From the NCBI GenBank assembly GCA_039619475.1, contig CM077115.1, forward strand, positions 511,210,815 through 511,274,814: a stretch of DNA of 64,000 nucleotides. The letters run 5' to 3'. Position numbers and translations under genes: made by a program. Below, in pieces: positions 46,948 through 59,478 of this stretch. Numbering within the stretch: the stretch's first letter is position 1; the number at the start of each line of letters is the position of its first letter. The notes below the pieces were generated by a model that saw nothing but the letters and a program-made list of their open reading frames with translations, did not search any database and had not been told where the DNA came from. This DNA is from Icerya purchasi. Lineage: Eukaryota > Arthropoda > Insecta > Hemiptera > Monophlebidae.

Positions 46948-47030
46948 GGGGCGTGTCAACTGTGGACATTAACACATCGAAAAGTGAAATTTTTAGAATA
47001 ACCCGGTTCTACACGAACGAATCACAATTA
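46948..47030 (-). repeat. RNase H-type LINE 3' terminus, copy L8
   Basis: The minus strand ends GTGTTAATGTCCACAGTTGA CACGCCCCT then A-rich, matching the 3' ends of L5-L7. Poly-T (plus) at 46939-46947 is the tail. Confidence 0.5.
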
Positions 47031-47589
47031 ACTAACCAACTACGGAAGTAGCCGCCGTCAAAACTAAAAGACGTGGTTTTCACGGGGGGGGGGGGGTCGG
47101 GGGGTTTAACCATGGACCACGAAAATGTTAATTTTTATTTTAACTACGCGATATTGTTAATTCACAAACTACCGCAATAAATTCGGAATAATTGTTCGGT
47201 AAAATTGCTTGCTTGAGGCAAATTACAAGATAGTGTCGTAAGTTATGCATCGCCGGCAATTGTTATTACCGTGATTGGTGAAACAGCACCGGTAACTTCC
47301 CGATTAAACAAAATGCGTACACCGAAAATGCGTTAAACGTCTACGCACAAAACCTGTAAACAATATTTCAAAAAGTATTTTTCTTCATTCTCCTTGTTTT
47401 AAAGCGACCATATGGTAGCCCCCTCTTTTTTCAAAATTTAACCATGTTGTTTCCAAATATCGGCTGACGTCACATTCAAATCGATGTCTAGTTTTACGAA
47501 ATAATAGTATTTTCTTTTATAGTATTTTTTCAAAGATTTTTTTTTTTCCCTGGTGGCCCCCCCATGAACCTTAATTTTTTCCTTTTTAT
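47031..47589. other. Spacer
   Basis: Contains a poly-G run at 47084-47094 and poly-T at 47539-47548. Nothing else recognised. Confidence 0.35.
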
Positions 47590-48100
47590 TATTTTATTTT
47601 ATGGGCCCGTCAGCACAGGACATCCGCCCAACACAAAAGATTAGAAGAATAGAAAAAGACATATGACAGGTTATGTCAAAAAACGATTAGAGACAGAAGA
47701 AATGAAGGCGACTAACAAGGGAACAACAGAAGGAGATGGAAAAGCGAGAATGTAGAGGGCACTATGTAAGGAGTAGGGGGAGGCCAAGGCTAAGCAAATT
47801 GGAATGAGAGAGCGTGCGTTCTGAGGAAATAAAGGAACATTCGAATAGTACTTGCGTCACAGGTGACATTTAAGGTAGCACGATGAAGAAAGGGACGAGG
47901 ACATAAGGGAGATTGAACAAGAGCAAAGCGGAAACGAGAAGCCGGGAGCAGACTATGATTAAAACGAAGGCGAACTATGGAAGAAGTGACAGAATGACTG
48001 ATGATACTGAGAAAATTGTTAAACCAAGGAGAAGCATTTTAACCGCAATGGTCATTACAGCACATAGGTCAGGGTGAAAAGGCTACTTCATAATTTACCT
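47590..48100 (-). mobile_element. RNase H-type LINE 3' fragment, copy L6
   Basis: On the minus strand: CACCTGTGACGCAAGTACTA and TTCGAATGTTCC, a pyrimidine-rich body, and a 3' end GGGCGGATGTCCTGTGCTGA CGGGCCC followed by an A-rich tail (plus-strand T-rich 47575-47602). Same family as L1-L5. Confidence 0.72.
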
Positions 48101-48846
48101 AGTAAGCTGTTGGCTCTAAGAAAAACGAGTAGTATTTGTATGCGTGTTGGGTCATTTGACAGGATAGTTGAAAGTGGAACACCGGTAAAATGCCGTAGGG
48201 GGAAAATTTACTTAAAAACTAAGGACCCTACAATTTCACATGGAAGTGTAAAGAGATCTTAATTTCTTCAGCGCAAACGTGTCACATAATTCAGTCTATG
48301 AATGTATGTAGATGCCCATGAAGACATTTATTTATTTTTTTTCGGTTTGATTTTCAACACTCGAAAACTGGATTACGTGTCCCAAAAAATTTTTAATTAT
48401 TTCAAGATGGACTAAAGTAACATACCCATGGTAAGTTACAAAACATAAATATGCAGGTTTTTCTTTCGACTTGTAACCAGAATTCACATACAAAGAAGAA
48501 GGGTTCGTTCGGAGGGCACTGTGATCGTTTAAATAGGTTTTCGCGATTAAAAGAAGAAGTTAATAAAACAGCGACTCCACAAATAGTAGCCTACATGGCG
48601 ATTTTATGGTTTTCGTATATGCTTTATACTATTCAATTTAATTATTTTCCATAAAAACAAAAAAAAAAATTACAAATCTACAACGTGTATCATCATAAAT
48701 AATACGCCGAAGTAGAGATATTCAATTATTTTTCATAATATCATGTTAATTCTGCGCATTTTTTTTTTTTTGATCTATTTTGTAAAACATTTTGAAAATA
48801 CTCGGTGGTATTATTACAGTAATGTTAAAATGAAGACATTTTCCGT
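48101..48846. other. Spacer
   Basis: Short plus-strand open frames at 48074-48262 and 48451-48654 are unrecognised. Poly-T at 48761-48771. Confidence 0.35.
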
Positions 48847-48968
48847 TTGTAGCGGCCACAGATCCGAGGCTTGTGTCTAGAGTTCTGGACTCGAATCGCT
48901 CCCGGGAATTATACCTAATCGGAAATTGAATGGCTACCAGAGGAATCTGGGAAATGCGAAAAATAGTT
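48847..48968 (+). repeat. tRNA-derived SINE, diverged copy 4
   Basis: GGACTCGAATCGCTCCCGGG, ...ACCTAATCGGAAATTGAATG, GCTACCAGAGGAATCTGGGA align with the body of the SINE at 12738-12985 when that copy is reversed. The head and the 3' end are lost. Confidence 0.6.
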
Positions 48969-49845
48969 TATTTTACACCATGAAGATGTAATACTAAGAA
49001 ACAGGTCGGTTTAGTTTTATAAATAATAATATTTTATAATTATAATTTTACTTTGGTTTAATTTACATATGTAATACACAGAAATAGCTAATACTATTAT
49101 ATGGGTAATATGTTTAATGCGTAAAGAGAAAAAGGAACTGGCTTCTCCAATTTTCCCTTCCGATGAAATTCTTTATAGTTATAAAGTTTAAATTTATCGA
49201 AAAAAATCATCTGTACACGTTCATCACGCGATAATGTTAAGTATTCGGGGATGTTGTCATTGTACCGGTACTGTAAATTACTTTGCGCATCATCTTTTGC
49301 AATACAGTCATTGAAGAGCGAGTACACACACGCAGACTAAGACTCACAGACAAGGGAAAAGATACTTCGAATATTCTCCGAAACTTTTTCGAATTATTTC
49401 GTTAACGGGATAAGATTTACAAAATTAATAAAAAAAAGGTTACGAAAAAAAAACCGACAAGATTCACACTTGTTTTATTCTGTAGGGCGGAAGACATGGA
49501 TTTGTGATTTTTTAAGTTTCCATATAAATAAATAAGTAGTATTTATACAAAAATCTCAAAGTCATTCATATGAACGGTGTATCGGCTAACATATGTCAAA
49601 TTACCGTCTTATTAAACTATAATTTTTCGTGGATAACCATCATACACTTCGCGTCATCAATGCACTGACCCTCCCCGAATGACAAGTTTAGCTGCAGACC
49701 TGCATATGGTCATTTATTTACCTACTTTTTCGGTTTAATCAGCTTTTTTTATGCAGCCGCCACTTCTACCTACTTATTTACATACTAAAGTTTACTCCTT
49801 TGCTAAATACTTTTTCTTTTTTTCATAATTTAATGTAACGCCTAC
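48969..49845. other. Spacer with an unassigned minus-strand open frame
   Basis: The 76-codon minus-strand frame at 49097-49327 (IPEYLTLSRDERVQMIFFDK) reads like protein but matches no family I recognise. It could be a transposon relic. Confidence 0.3.
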
Positions 49846-50157
49846 CAAGGGCGTCACCAGCCGACGAGCTAGGGGAGCAAAATGAGTTGCCACTATGGGG
49901 GAGGCAACATGATAGATATAAGTTATTGGAAAAATAAAATTTTGTAATTTTTAAAGGCTTAATATTTTATTAAACAAGAATAAAATCTTAATTAAAACAT
50001 AATGTTCGTGGGTTTCTGGCAAATTGTTCTACTACTTTATTATAAAAGTCGTCTAAATTGTCCATGATTACGCGCCTATGAGAATACTCATCATGGCCAG
50101 TTGATTAAAAAGTTTCAAGGCTCCAGGGGGGACACCTGCCCCCCGCTAGTGACGCAC
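49846..50157 (-). mobile_element. Short non-autonomous DNA transposon carrying a transposase C-terminus
   Basis: The left end CAAGGGCGTCACCAGC and the inverted right end GTGCGTCACTAGCGGGGGGC look like hAT-type terminal inverted repeats (GGGCGTCACYAGC). Inside, the minus strand keeps an open frame HDEYSHRRVIMDNLDDFYNK followed by VVEQFARNPRTLCFN and a TAA stop, apparently the C-terminus of a lost transposase. The element is about 310 bp. Confidence 0.6.
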
Positions 50158-52256
50158 ACTATTTAATTTCAATAAATGCGAACTGTTTCGATAGCATATA
50201 CGCGGACGGTTTCTATATAATAAACAGAATATTTCCTTTACGGACGGAGTCGACCATTGCAAAAACATTAATTGAGTACAATTACATTCAAATATAAACA
50301 GGTTAAAAATTAAATAGGAAAATTTCCACGTATCACTCTGCTCTTGTTCTTTGGGTGACCATTTCCATCTGGTTCCGTGTCGCGATATTCCTCCTGGAAA
50401 CCGATGAAATTTCCCTTTAGTAATACAACCTTTGATTAAAAACTGAAAATTTAAGTTCAGCAAATTCCGCGTTATACTTTTTTAATAATCTGAAGAGAAA
50501 AAGAGTGAGGAAAGACTGCCGGAAACGACTAATTATCTTTTCACCAACCAACGATTGTTGTTCATTCCCCTGAGACCACCTCCTGGTTCATTCGTTGGTT
50601 TTTTGTCTCATTGCATCGCTTACTTCCATCGGACATTGTCTTTTTTCCTCGTCGGATATTTCACCGGACGACCTACGTCATCACATTTACATGCACACAA
50701 ACTTACAATTGTAAGTTTTTAATTTTACTTTAATATTCTGCAAAGAGCGCATTGTAGTAATGCCGTCATTCCATAACACGTCTCTCTCGGTGTTCCTTAA
50801 TCTCGTAATTCGATGTTGCCTTTTCTTTTAAATAAAAGTAATTTCTTATTCGTCCGAAGAAGTATAAAAGAAGGTGGTCGTGCGAATATATATAAACGGA
50901 AGGACAAAAAAGAATTTTCAGGAAACGGGAAAGTGGCAGCTGCTCAGCGAGCCTGTTTAAAACAAATTTTTTATTCGCTCCCTCCCGCGACAAAAAAAAA
51001 AAAAAAATTATTCTTCGAAGCCGATGATAACAACGCAGGAAAATGTTAAAGAATTACATAAAAAGAAATAATTCCTCAGGCCGATTTGTAAGTGGGGTGC
51101 AGGTTCGGGTGATGAAAATATTAGACAGCGAATAAAGGAATGAAATAAAAAACGAAGCAAAAAAAGACGTTTAACTAACAATAAGTGTGGAATTTTTCCT
51201 GCTCACATTATTATTATTATGATTATGATTATTACTATCACTATTATTATTATTCCTATTATTATTTCCTTCACTCTGCGTAGAACAAAATTGATTTGAA
51301 CTTAAATCTGGCGCGGTTTGCTTACTTCAACCAGAGACACACATCCATAACATAAAGAGAGCTATTTTGATATTTTACTGGAGATCGGGGCATTGAAAAC
51401 GCCTCCATGTTACGCCATATTCAACTTTGGCAACTCTTCCATTTCACGAGCACACGAACTGCACGCTCCAGCGAACCGATAGAGAGGAGAATATTTACGT
51501 GCAAATCGCGAATTTAAAAAATCATTATATTCACCGAGCGCCAATAGACGTACATTCATGCGCACAGACAATACGTATCGGGGGGGGCTTTTCCTTCGTT
51601 TTACTCGAATAAAGAGAACAAAACTTCATTAAAATATATCGAAGAAAATCCGTTACGACAGGAAAAATTCCTGAATAAATTTTCACGCTCGAATTCGGAT
51701 TAACGTCTTATATTTCCAGAATTTAATATTAAAAGTATTCCTTTCTAAATTGATTTTTTTGGTTTTTTCCGAATTTTTTTTTTATTCTTTTAAAAGTCAC
51801 GGTAGTGATTTAAATCGATTTTTTTTTGTTTAAGCTCCTTTTTTTTATTCATTTTCTAAATGTAGACCTATAATAAATTTTTGTGTACAACTTTATAAAA
51901 TAAACACAATTGGGTTGTTGTTAATGAAATTGAAATTAAATTTAAATTAGCATAAAGCTCAGACATTTTCTTTTTAAGTGGCACTTATTTATTTTTTAAA
52001 TTTTTCCGTAATAATTTGTAAATATAGAATCATGTACACAACTCACGATGTAAACCGAACACAAACATACGATTCCGACACTTATACCGCTAAAATAAGT
52101 TTATTTTGAACTTTTTTTAAATTCTTTTCAGCGAAAGAAATTAACCAAAAGTTCCGAGGTATTTGTCAGCTTCGATCAGTCATTCAAAATTTACTGAGAG
52201 CGATTATTTAATAACTATTACATTAACGCTGCATGATTATTATAAAAGTGTGCAAC
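50158..52256. other. Spacer, no gene supported
   Basis: A minus-strand open frame at 50146-50463 and plus-strand frames near 50813-51049 and 51427-51612 are unassigned. An (ATT)n-type microsatellite lies at 51208-51268. Confidence 0.35.
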
Positions 52257-52306
52257 CAAAACAAACTCTAAAAACATATTATGTTATGTTTTTAGAGTTT
52301 GTTTTG
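52257..52306. repeat. Perfect 22-bp hairpin
   Basis: CAAAACAAACTCTAAAAACA TA at 52257-52278 is exactly reverse-complemented at 52285-52306 with a 6-nt loop (TTATGT). Flanks (AAAAGTGTGCAAC and GATCAGACACTTTGC) extend the pairing with a short mismatch, making a stem of about 35 bp. Confidence 0.9.
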
Positions 52307-53100
52307 ATCAGACACTTTGCATGGTTTAATTTGTATTGTTAGTAATTTTTAACGGATCATGTAGGCTCGAAAACGTTTCTAAGTGGTATATAATATCGTT
52401 TAAAAAATTTGTATTATGTTCCAAATTACTACATTTACATTCAGCAAAAAACAGTATGTTAAACGATTTTATGTTAGATTTTTTTTTTTTTTTGCTGCTT
52501 AACGAATGCGCTGTAACAACAAGTTGTCATCCAGCAAGAGACTCGCCTAAAAAATCAAAGATAACCTTCCTTAAACGCCGCGTTTTCTATGGAAAATTAT
52601 AAATTTAATATAATACTTTTTGCCTTCACCTTTTAATAATTTAAAATATATAACTACGTATGCGGTGTTTTTTTTTATTTTTTTTTTTTTTATATAAAAT
52701 TAATGAAAACACATAAAAACCTTTAAAATCCGAAAAATATGCACAAAATGTTCAAAATGTGCATTTTAAAACATTATTAATTGGTTTTCACTTATTTAGT
52801 TTACTATTCTCATCAGGGATGCCAGTACGTTCAAGTATATTTATTTAAACTCCCAGAGATGCCACTGTAGAATTTAAAACGCCGAAAATAAAAATTTATA
52901 ATTATTATCATTGTACTCGTTTTTTTTTTTGTTCCATTGTACTCGTATTAATTTGGCTGTTAGATTTTTAGTTGCATATTTAACTGCGATTTGGACCAAT
53001 TTTTATTTAATGGCCGACCGCTGAAAACACCAACAATAAAAATGTACAAAAAAGAAATATCAACAATGATTAATGAATAAATAAGTAGAATGCTACGTGT
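52307..53100. other. AT-rich spacer
   Basis: Poly-T runs at 52479-52491, 52668-52692 and 52920-52931. The open frame at 52336-52602 runs through a poly-T tract and has no recognisable content. Confidence 0.35.
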
Positions 53101-56100
53101 TTCTGTGGTCGATCAGTATTCTGGTAATCGCTGGGTTTCTTTTTTTGGCCCGGCTTCAGTTAATTATCAAGCCATTTGCCCACCAACCGGTTGATATAGG
53201 AATAATATTAACTAATGAAAAATACATACTTAATTAGGAAAAAGGTTACAAACAACCATGGCCGTAAATGTTCAACATTACCCATGGATGGCTGAATAAA
53301 ATTTTTAGGTTGGTCAGATTTCGATGATTTCGATAGACTCAGGCGTTGGAATTTTCGAACCAATGCTTTTGCCGACTATTTGCTATCGCGGACTTTAAAT
53401 AAGGGAAACTACAATAGCCGTTTCTATTTTAGCGGGTCGGTTCGATTAATTCGCGCTGCGGACTACGATTATTGATAATTTCACCTACTCAAAGTGACAC
53501 AACACTTAATAAACGAAGGATGTTAATTGACAATCGATTTTTAACTTGACCAACCACCAACTCTAACCTACCATTTTTCCTTTCCCCCTTCCCGCAAAAT
53601 CTATAGGTCCAAGGTAGCGACGATACATGGTGATCTATTGACTTTTAGCCGACAACGGGACTTTAAACAGTCTTTCAATTTCGCTCTCACCACGTGCTAA
53701 TTTTCGTAATACCGTAGAGCCCAATTTTCATCTCGGAAGCAATTTTATGTTCTCCGTCCTACATAGTGGAAAAGTTACACATTATCAGCTTCGGAGAGAA
53801 AACTTTAATTTTTGATATCACTCAACCGGTTACTCCGACTGAAATGTGATTAATACAGCCCCTGGGATTTTGTGGTTGAATGCATCACAATCTCTACACA
53901 CGTCAAACTTGCAGCTCATTCTATCCGGTGACAATTAATTTACAGTTCATGCTGAAAGTCTATGTTTTTTATTATAATTCCATTACCATGCGAGAAGCAA
54001 TTCAAGGCGGACTTGCTCCGACTTGTGCCGTTAATATGGCTCCTCGAATAAATTCTGTGAAATGAGAGCCACACGATAGGACTGGTGGCGGACGGATTGG
54101 TGAATTCTGTCGGTTGGCAGGCTAGCGCGAATAAAAATTCGCCGGTGACAGTTAAACGCGTAGTAGTCGAAACACGTAAACCTAGTCCGGGAAGTTTTAA
54201 TAAATGCTAATGGCCAGGATTTCCCGGCGGCCATGTTGCCAACTTCAATTTCCCGGCCGGCTCCTCATTCTGTTGCGACCATGTGACACGATTTTTCAGG
54301 CCGATGATGTCGTCGCTATCTTAATTTTCTCTTCAAAATAAAGTTTTTGTCAAGTAGGTGGTCGAAGCAGTTTTCCCGTGTCAAGCAAATGAAACGTTTT
54401 TCACGTGCGAGCAAACGCATTCTAATGCGAAAATGGAGGAACAATGTCTCTGAAATTGGAGCGTCGCCCTAATACGTCGCTTTTATTTCCGATGAAAAAT
54501 AAATACCGGGTAAACCATTTGTCACATTTCTACCGCTACTTAGCGAAGAAAGAACTCGCTACCGGCAAGTGCCTCTTCAAAACCTACCGATGAATTACAC
54601 AGTTCGCCGTTGGTAACGTATTCAACAAAGGGAGCTGATTCGAAGAGTGTCATGCTGGGGCGACCGAATTTAAACAGTCGCGGCGAAATGCCTCCGACGA
54701 TTTGTGTACTCGGCCTACAATATCGTCGTACCATTTTTATGTTGCTAAAGTACAGTGTAGCATATCAGATGCGGATTATTTCGAAAAAATATTCATATAT
54801 AAATGGAAAAAGTAAAAGGAAAATAGAACTTTAATATTTCGATTTTTTTTTTTTTTTGAATTACTTTTGCAGTTTTGTCATTGGGCAACAAAAAATGAGA
54901 CATAATTAAAACCGAAAGTGGTGGCCAATATCAGCTCGAGAAACAGGATAACAAAAAGACGCCCGAAACAGCTCCACAATAAACTCTATTTTTCCATAAA
55001 GGTCGTCTCCATTGCGGTTGTACTATACAGTTTGCAATTGTTTTTTTTTTTTTTTTTTTTCTTCAATCGGTTGCTTCTCCACTCGTGACTGTACCACCGA
55101 TGGTCCGCTGTTGGTATCGACGCTCGATCAAAAACGAAGAATCGTGATCGATCTATAGAATGAAAAATCGTCAATGGTGTAAGATATTTTTGGTGAAGTT
55201 ATCAAAATGACCCACTATTACGGTAATCAAATTAACTAGGCAACCGGAGACGCACAGAGTGGCAGTGGTGCATGCCGCTATTCTATACGTGATTTTAATA
55301 ATTTCCTATTAAATCGGATTTGTATTTTTATGTGTTAATGTTTGAGCCCTTCAATAGTAGTCAACTTTCTTACGGAAAAAATTTCTGTGAAACGAAACGG
55401 AAAAGCCTCGATAGAAATATTTTTAAAATCTCTAAACATATATTATGACCACGCGTAAAAAGATCATTAAAAACAAAACCCACTAATTAAATCTCGTTCC
55501 GAAGGCAACTGTAACACACTATGGCGGACCTTTACATATATATGTGTGTTTAGGCTATTAAGACTTCCGTAATTTAAACCGACTGATAATCTCCTACAAA
55601 TTACTTTCTAGAGCATTATCGCTGATTCGTTCATTCGGTTGTCACGATGATACTTAAGTGGTCACAACTTTACACTTCGCATACGAGCAGGATACTTTCC
55701 GGGTTCATAAAGTATTTCTAGCAGCTCATTGCAGATTCCTCGTTGATTTCTGCTGCACCCTAGGACAGCTGTAGTTGTTAATAACGAGCAATTTAGCCGG
55801 TGGCATGCCAGTTAACCAGGCAACGTGTCCATACCATTTGCGAAAAATGGTCAGTGTACATCTGAAATGAACGACTCTGCGTCGAAACAGCGCCAGCGAT
55901 TGTTCCTTATCTGTAAATTCCATTCCTCATTGAAATTTCAGTATCCGTTCAAATGATCGATCTCTTTGCAAAGTGTTTACTGCTAAGGCTGTGATTTAAT
56001 TATCACCGCATTACTGAGTCGGTTTCTCAGGTATAGGTTTACATTCCGTCAGTTTCAATGCTTCCGAAGATGCGCGGATCATACATTTTTCGGCTGCTTG

Positions 56101-56220
56101 AAGTAGGCGAATTCACAAAATACGTTTATACGGAATTTGGTTTAACTAGGCTTTATGCACTTTTTACCTTAATTACATTCGCCAAACACTGACGTATACC
56201 CTATAATCTAAGTTGCGTTT
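53101..56220. other. Less AT-rich block of unknown content
   Basis: Compared with its neighbours this stretch has noticeably more C+G and CpG, with moderately long open frames on both strands (53880-54065 plus; 54031-54234, 54540-54734 and 55726-55923 minus). None shows a domain I recognise, and I found no consistent splice-compatible exon chain. It may be an old transposon or a regulatory region. A GGATACTTTCCGGG motif at 55690-55703 echoes 39687-39700 in reverse. Confidence 0.35.
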
Positions 56221-56236
56221 AGCTGAATCCTTTATT
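56221..56236. repeat. Target-site duplication, left copy
   Basis: AGCTGAATCCTTTATT, identical to 61019-61034; flanks the R1-clade LINE. Confidence 0.9.
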
Positions 56237-56457
56237 TATTTATTTATTTTTTTTTTATTATTATTATTATTATATAAATTATCTCCTTTTCAAATAATTC
56301 TTGAAATTACAAAACCTTAATAAATAAATATTAAAAAAAATACGATTACAAGGTGTAAATTCTTATAGATGGAGACCGTTTGACCAATGGTTTATCCGTA
56401 TCTCCTCTACATTACAAGATATTTAAAGAGAAAAAGCTATCGACTTAGATTATAACA

Positions 56458-59400
56458 TCATATTCTTTTTTTTTTCTTTAATATAGCGGTTATATATTTT
56501 AAGGTCTTCATGGTATTATTTTTATTCTTGAACCAGTTGTAGTTTTCTCCGATGTTGTATTCAGCTCTTATGTGCTCGAATTTGGAACAATATAGGAAAG
56601 TATGATCCGGTGAATCTGTTTCGATATTGCATTCTCTGCATTTATCATCATTTGTTATGCCCATTTTCTTTAGATACTCAGCGAAATTACCATGTCCCGA
56701 CAAAAATTGGGTTAGAAAGAAATCTGGATTGAGTAATTTGTTCTTCAATCTATCCTCGATTCTGGTTAATAATCCGTACGTTCGTCTCCCTGTTAATTCT
56801 TGCTCATAAGTGTTTTGCCATTCCTCCAGGTATTTCGACTTTACTTCTTTTACTTTCTGTATTACCCTTGTCCTATCACTATGGTTGTTTTTGGTTATCT
56901 TTATCTCGTTAATCATTTCCAACTGTAAATCCACTGGCATAATTCCTGATATGACATACGAAGATGTATAGGAAACCGTTCTATATGCAGATGTTATATT
57001 TAAGATGATTTTCATTTGTTCCATTTTAATTTTCTTTTTGTTTTTTACCGAAATGTTAGGAAAATAAATCAAGGAACCATATTCCGTTATAGATCTGAAC
57101 AGCGCTGAGTAAAGAATTTTCCTATCCACAAATTTTAAACCAAAGCTTCTGTTATATATACCTACTAGTTTTGTGTAATATTTTTTAATTTTATCCATGA
57201 TGTAGCCAACATGTTTGCTGAAATTGAGATTTTCATCTATGTACATATATACCCAAATATTTCATTTCCTTGCTAAATTTAAGAGGCTTATTATTCAATT
57301 TTAATTCTTTTTCTATTTTACTTTTAATTTCGTGTTTTTTATGTTTTCTTGTTATTAATATCGAGTTAGTTTTTTCCGGATTTAAATGTAGCCCAAGATT
57401 AATGAGTTCGTTGTTAATATTGTTAATTTTCTGATTTATTTGAGGAATGTCTTCTATATTATTTATTCCTGAAATCAATAAAATGTCATCCGCATAACTT
57501 ACCAGATTTATATTTTCATAATGTTCCCGGTGTTATTATGTATGTTTGCCATTGCAATATTAAAAAGAGTGGATGCCACAATGGATCCTTGTGGAACACC
57601 TGCTGCGAGTGTCCTACGATAAATTATTTCATTATCCTTATTCTGGAAAATAATTTCTCTATTTTTTAAAAAGCTTTTTATTATTTAAATTAGGTTTGAA
57701 TCAAATTTATTCAGTTGTAGACACTCCGTAATTTTTGACCACTTTATATTATCAAAGGCACCACTGATATCAAAACTTATTAGTAATATTAATTTATAAT
57801 AACTTTTGTAGTTGTTAATGGTTTCCATACATTTCAAAATAGCTTTTTCCGTTGATTTATTCCTTATATATCCATATTGTTGTCCATTCAGTATTAAGTT
57901 ATTATCCAGTACCTCATCAATTTTATGTTTTATTATTTTTTCATAAATCTTTCCAATGTTAGAGAGTAAAGTTATCGGTCTGTAAGCTTTTGGTGAAGAG
58001 GGTTCCTTATCTGGTTTGTTTAGCAGGATACTTTTCCCTCTCTTCCATATTTCCGGAAAAGTACAGATGTTTAAATACGAATTGACTATAGTAGGTATTA
58101 ATGTGATATGATGTTTGTTTAAAATTTTTATCATTTTATTAGAAATTTGATCGGTACCATTGGCCTTTTTGTTATTGCACATTTTAATTATTTTCGTGAT
58201 GGTTAATTCATCTACTTTGTTTAATTTATAATTACATATTGTATCACTTGTCCTGAGTTCATCATCCACTTTCGGAAAAAGCGCATTACTTATTAATTCA
58301 TATTTTTCTTTTTCATTTGTAATAATTTCCCCTGCACTATTAATTAATGTTGGAAAATTAAATTTTTTATGTTTCTCCATGACAATTTTATACGGCTTGC
58401 CCCATACCGACGAGTTGGCAACTAGTTGTTTCCACGCTTCTGATTTGCTTTTGTGTCTATATCTCTTCTATATCTTGCGGTAGTTTCTTTGAGTAATGTG
58501 AGTGTCTTATTTAGTTCATTATTTTTCTTTTTGTTTTTATACATGTATACTTTAGTTTGGTCAGTTGTTTCACTTTTTTTTTGTATTGTTCTAATGTAGT
58601 GTTCCACCATATTTTTACCAGTTTCACTACTTCGCTTTTATTTCTAATATTCTTTCGGATTTTATTCATGATTTCGTTCACCTGTTCATTCGGCAATAAT
58701 TCACCTGTCGATTTAGCCATCTTGTTAATTTGTTCGTTAAAACTTTCTTTTGTAACAAGTTCCTCAAATTTATTGTAATCAATTGTTTTGATTAGCTGTT
58801 CATCTTCTTTCATTGAATTATTCTTGATTTTAAATTTAACCTTATTATGAGAGGTTTGCGCATTTAATCTCAATTTTTCCAATTCGATCACAGATTTTTT
58901 CGTTGGTTAATACTAGATCAATTACACTACTCCCATTTTTATTGCGAAATGTTTTAATATTGTAGTCATTTTTAACAGTTAATTTGTTGCATATTATAAA
59001 TTCTTCGAAAATATTAACTCTTTTATTACTTTTATGATCTATCTGTTCATATAACGATGATAAAATCGCCAGCCAGTATAATCTTTTCCGTTGTATTATT
59101 TAAGTTTAAATAGTTTTGTAATATTCCAATTTTATCTTCGATCGGTTCATTTGGTGAGAAGTAACATGCTATTAAAATAAAATCGTCTATTTTAAGTAGT
59201 AAGATATCTTCTGTTTCTTTAATAGTTTCTGCTTTATAATTCTTCCGTACTGCAGTTGCCACATTTTTTTGTATGAAATTGTCGTAACTGTTATTATAAC
59301 CTGTTAGTTTATTGTTTGTATTATTTGGTTCTGTTATTATAATTATGTCATATTTCATATTTTGTAAAATTTCTGACTGTTGGTATTTACTTCTGCCTAC

Positions 59401-59478
59401 ATTTAGCATTAAGCAGTTTAATTCCGTTAATTTAGTTTTACAAAACTTTTTCCTTAATTGAGTACTACCTGCCATCAT
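56458..59478 (-). pseudogene. R1-clade LINE ORF2 (endonuclease and reverse transcriptase)
   Basis: Blocks in order: APE-type endonuclease (CLMLNVGRSKYQQSEILQN, ITEPNNTNNKLTGY, IILAGDF, then NKNGSSVIDLVLTN in another frame); a linker with IWWNTTLEQYKKK; RT from 58380 (KKANGTDQISNKMIKIL, YRPITLLSNIGKIYEKII, QQYGYIRNKSTEKAI, ISFDISGAFDNIKW); AAGVPQGSIVAS near 57590; SYADDILLIS near 57490; then thumb and C-terminal part from 57246 (FLSGHGNFAEYLKKMG, CRECN...DSPDHTFLYCS). Catalytic Asp residues in FDISGAF and YADD are present. I count at least five frame shifts plus one stop (57685), so it is not functional as read. Confidence 0.9.

Noticed and set aside
54031..54734. Minus-strand frames in the less AT-rich block as host exons
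   Set aside because: No domain, no phase-consistent splice chain, and no link to the Dok-7-like gene.
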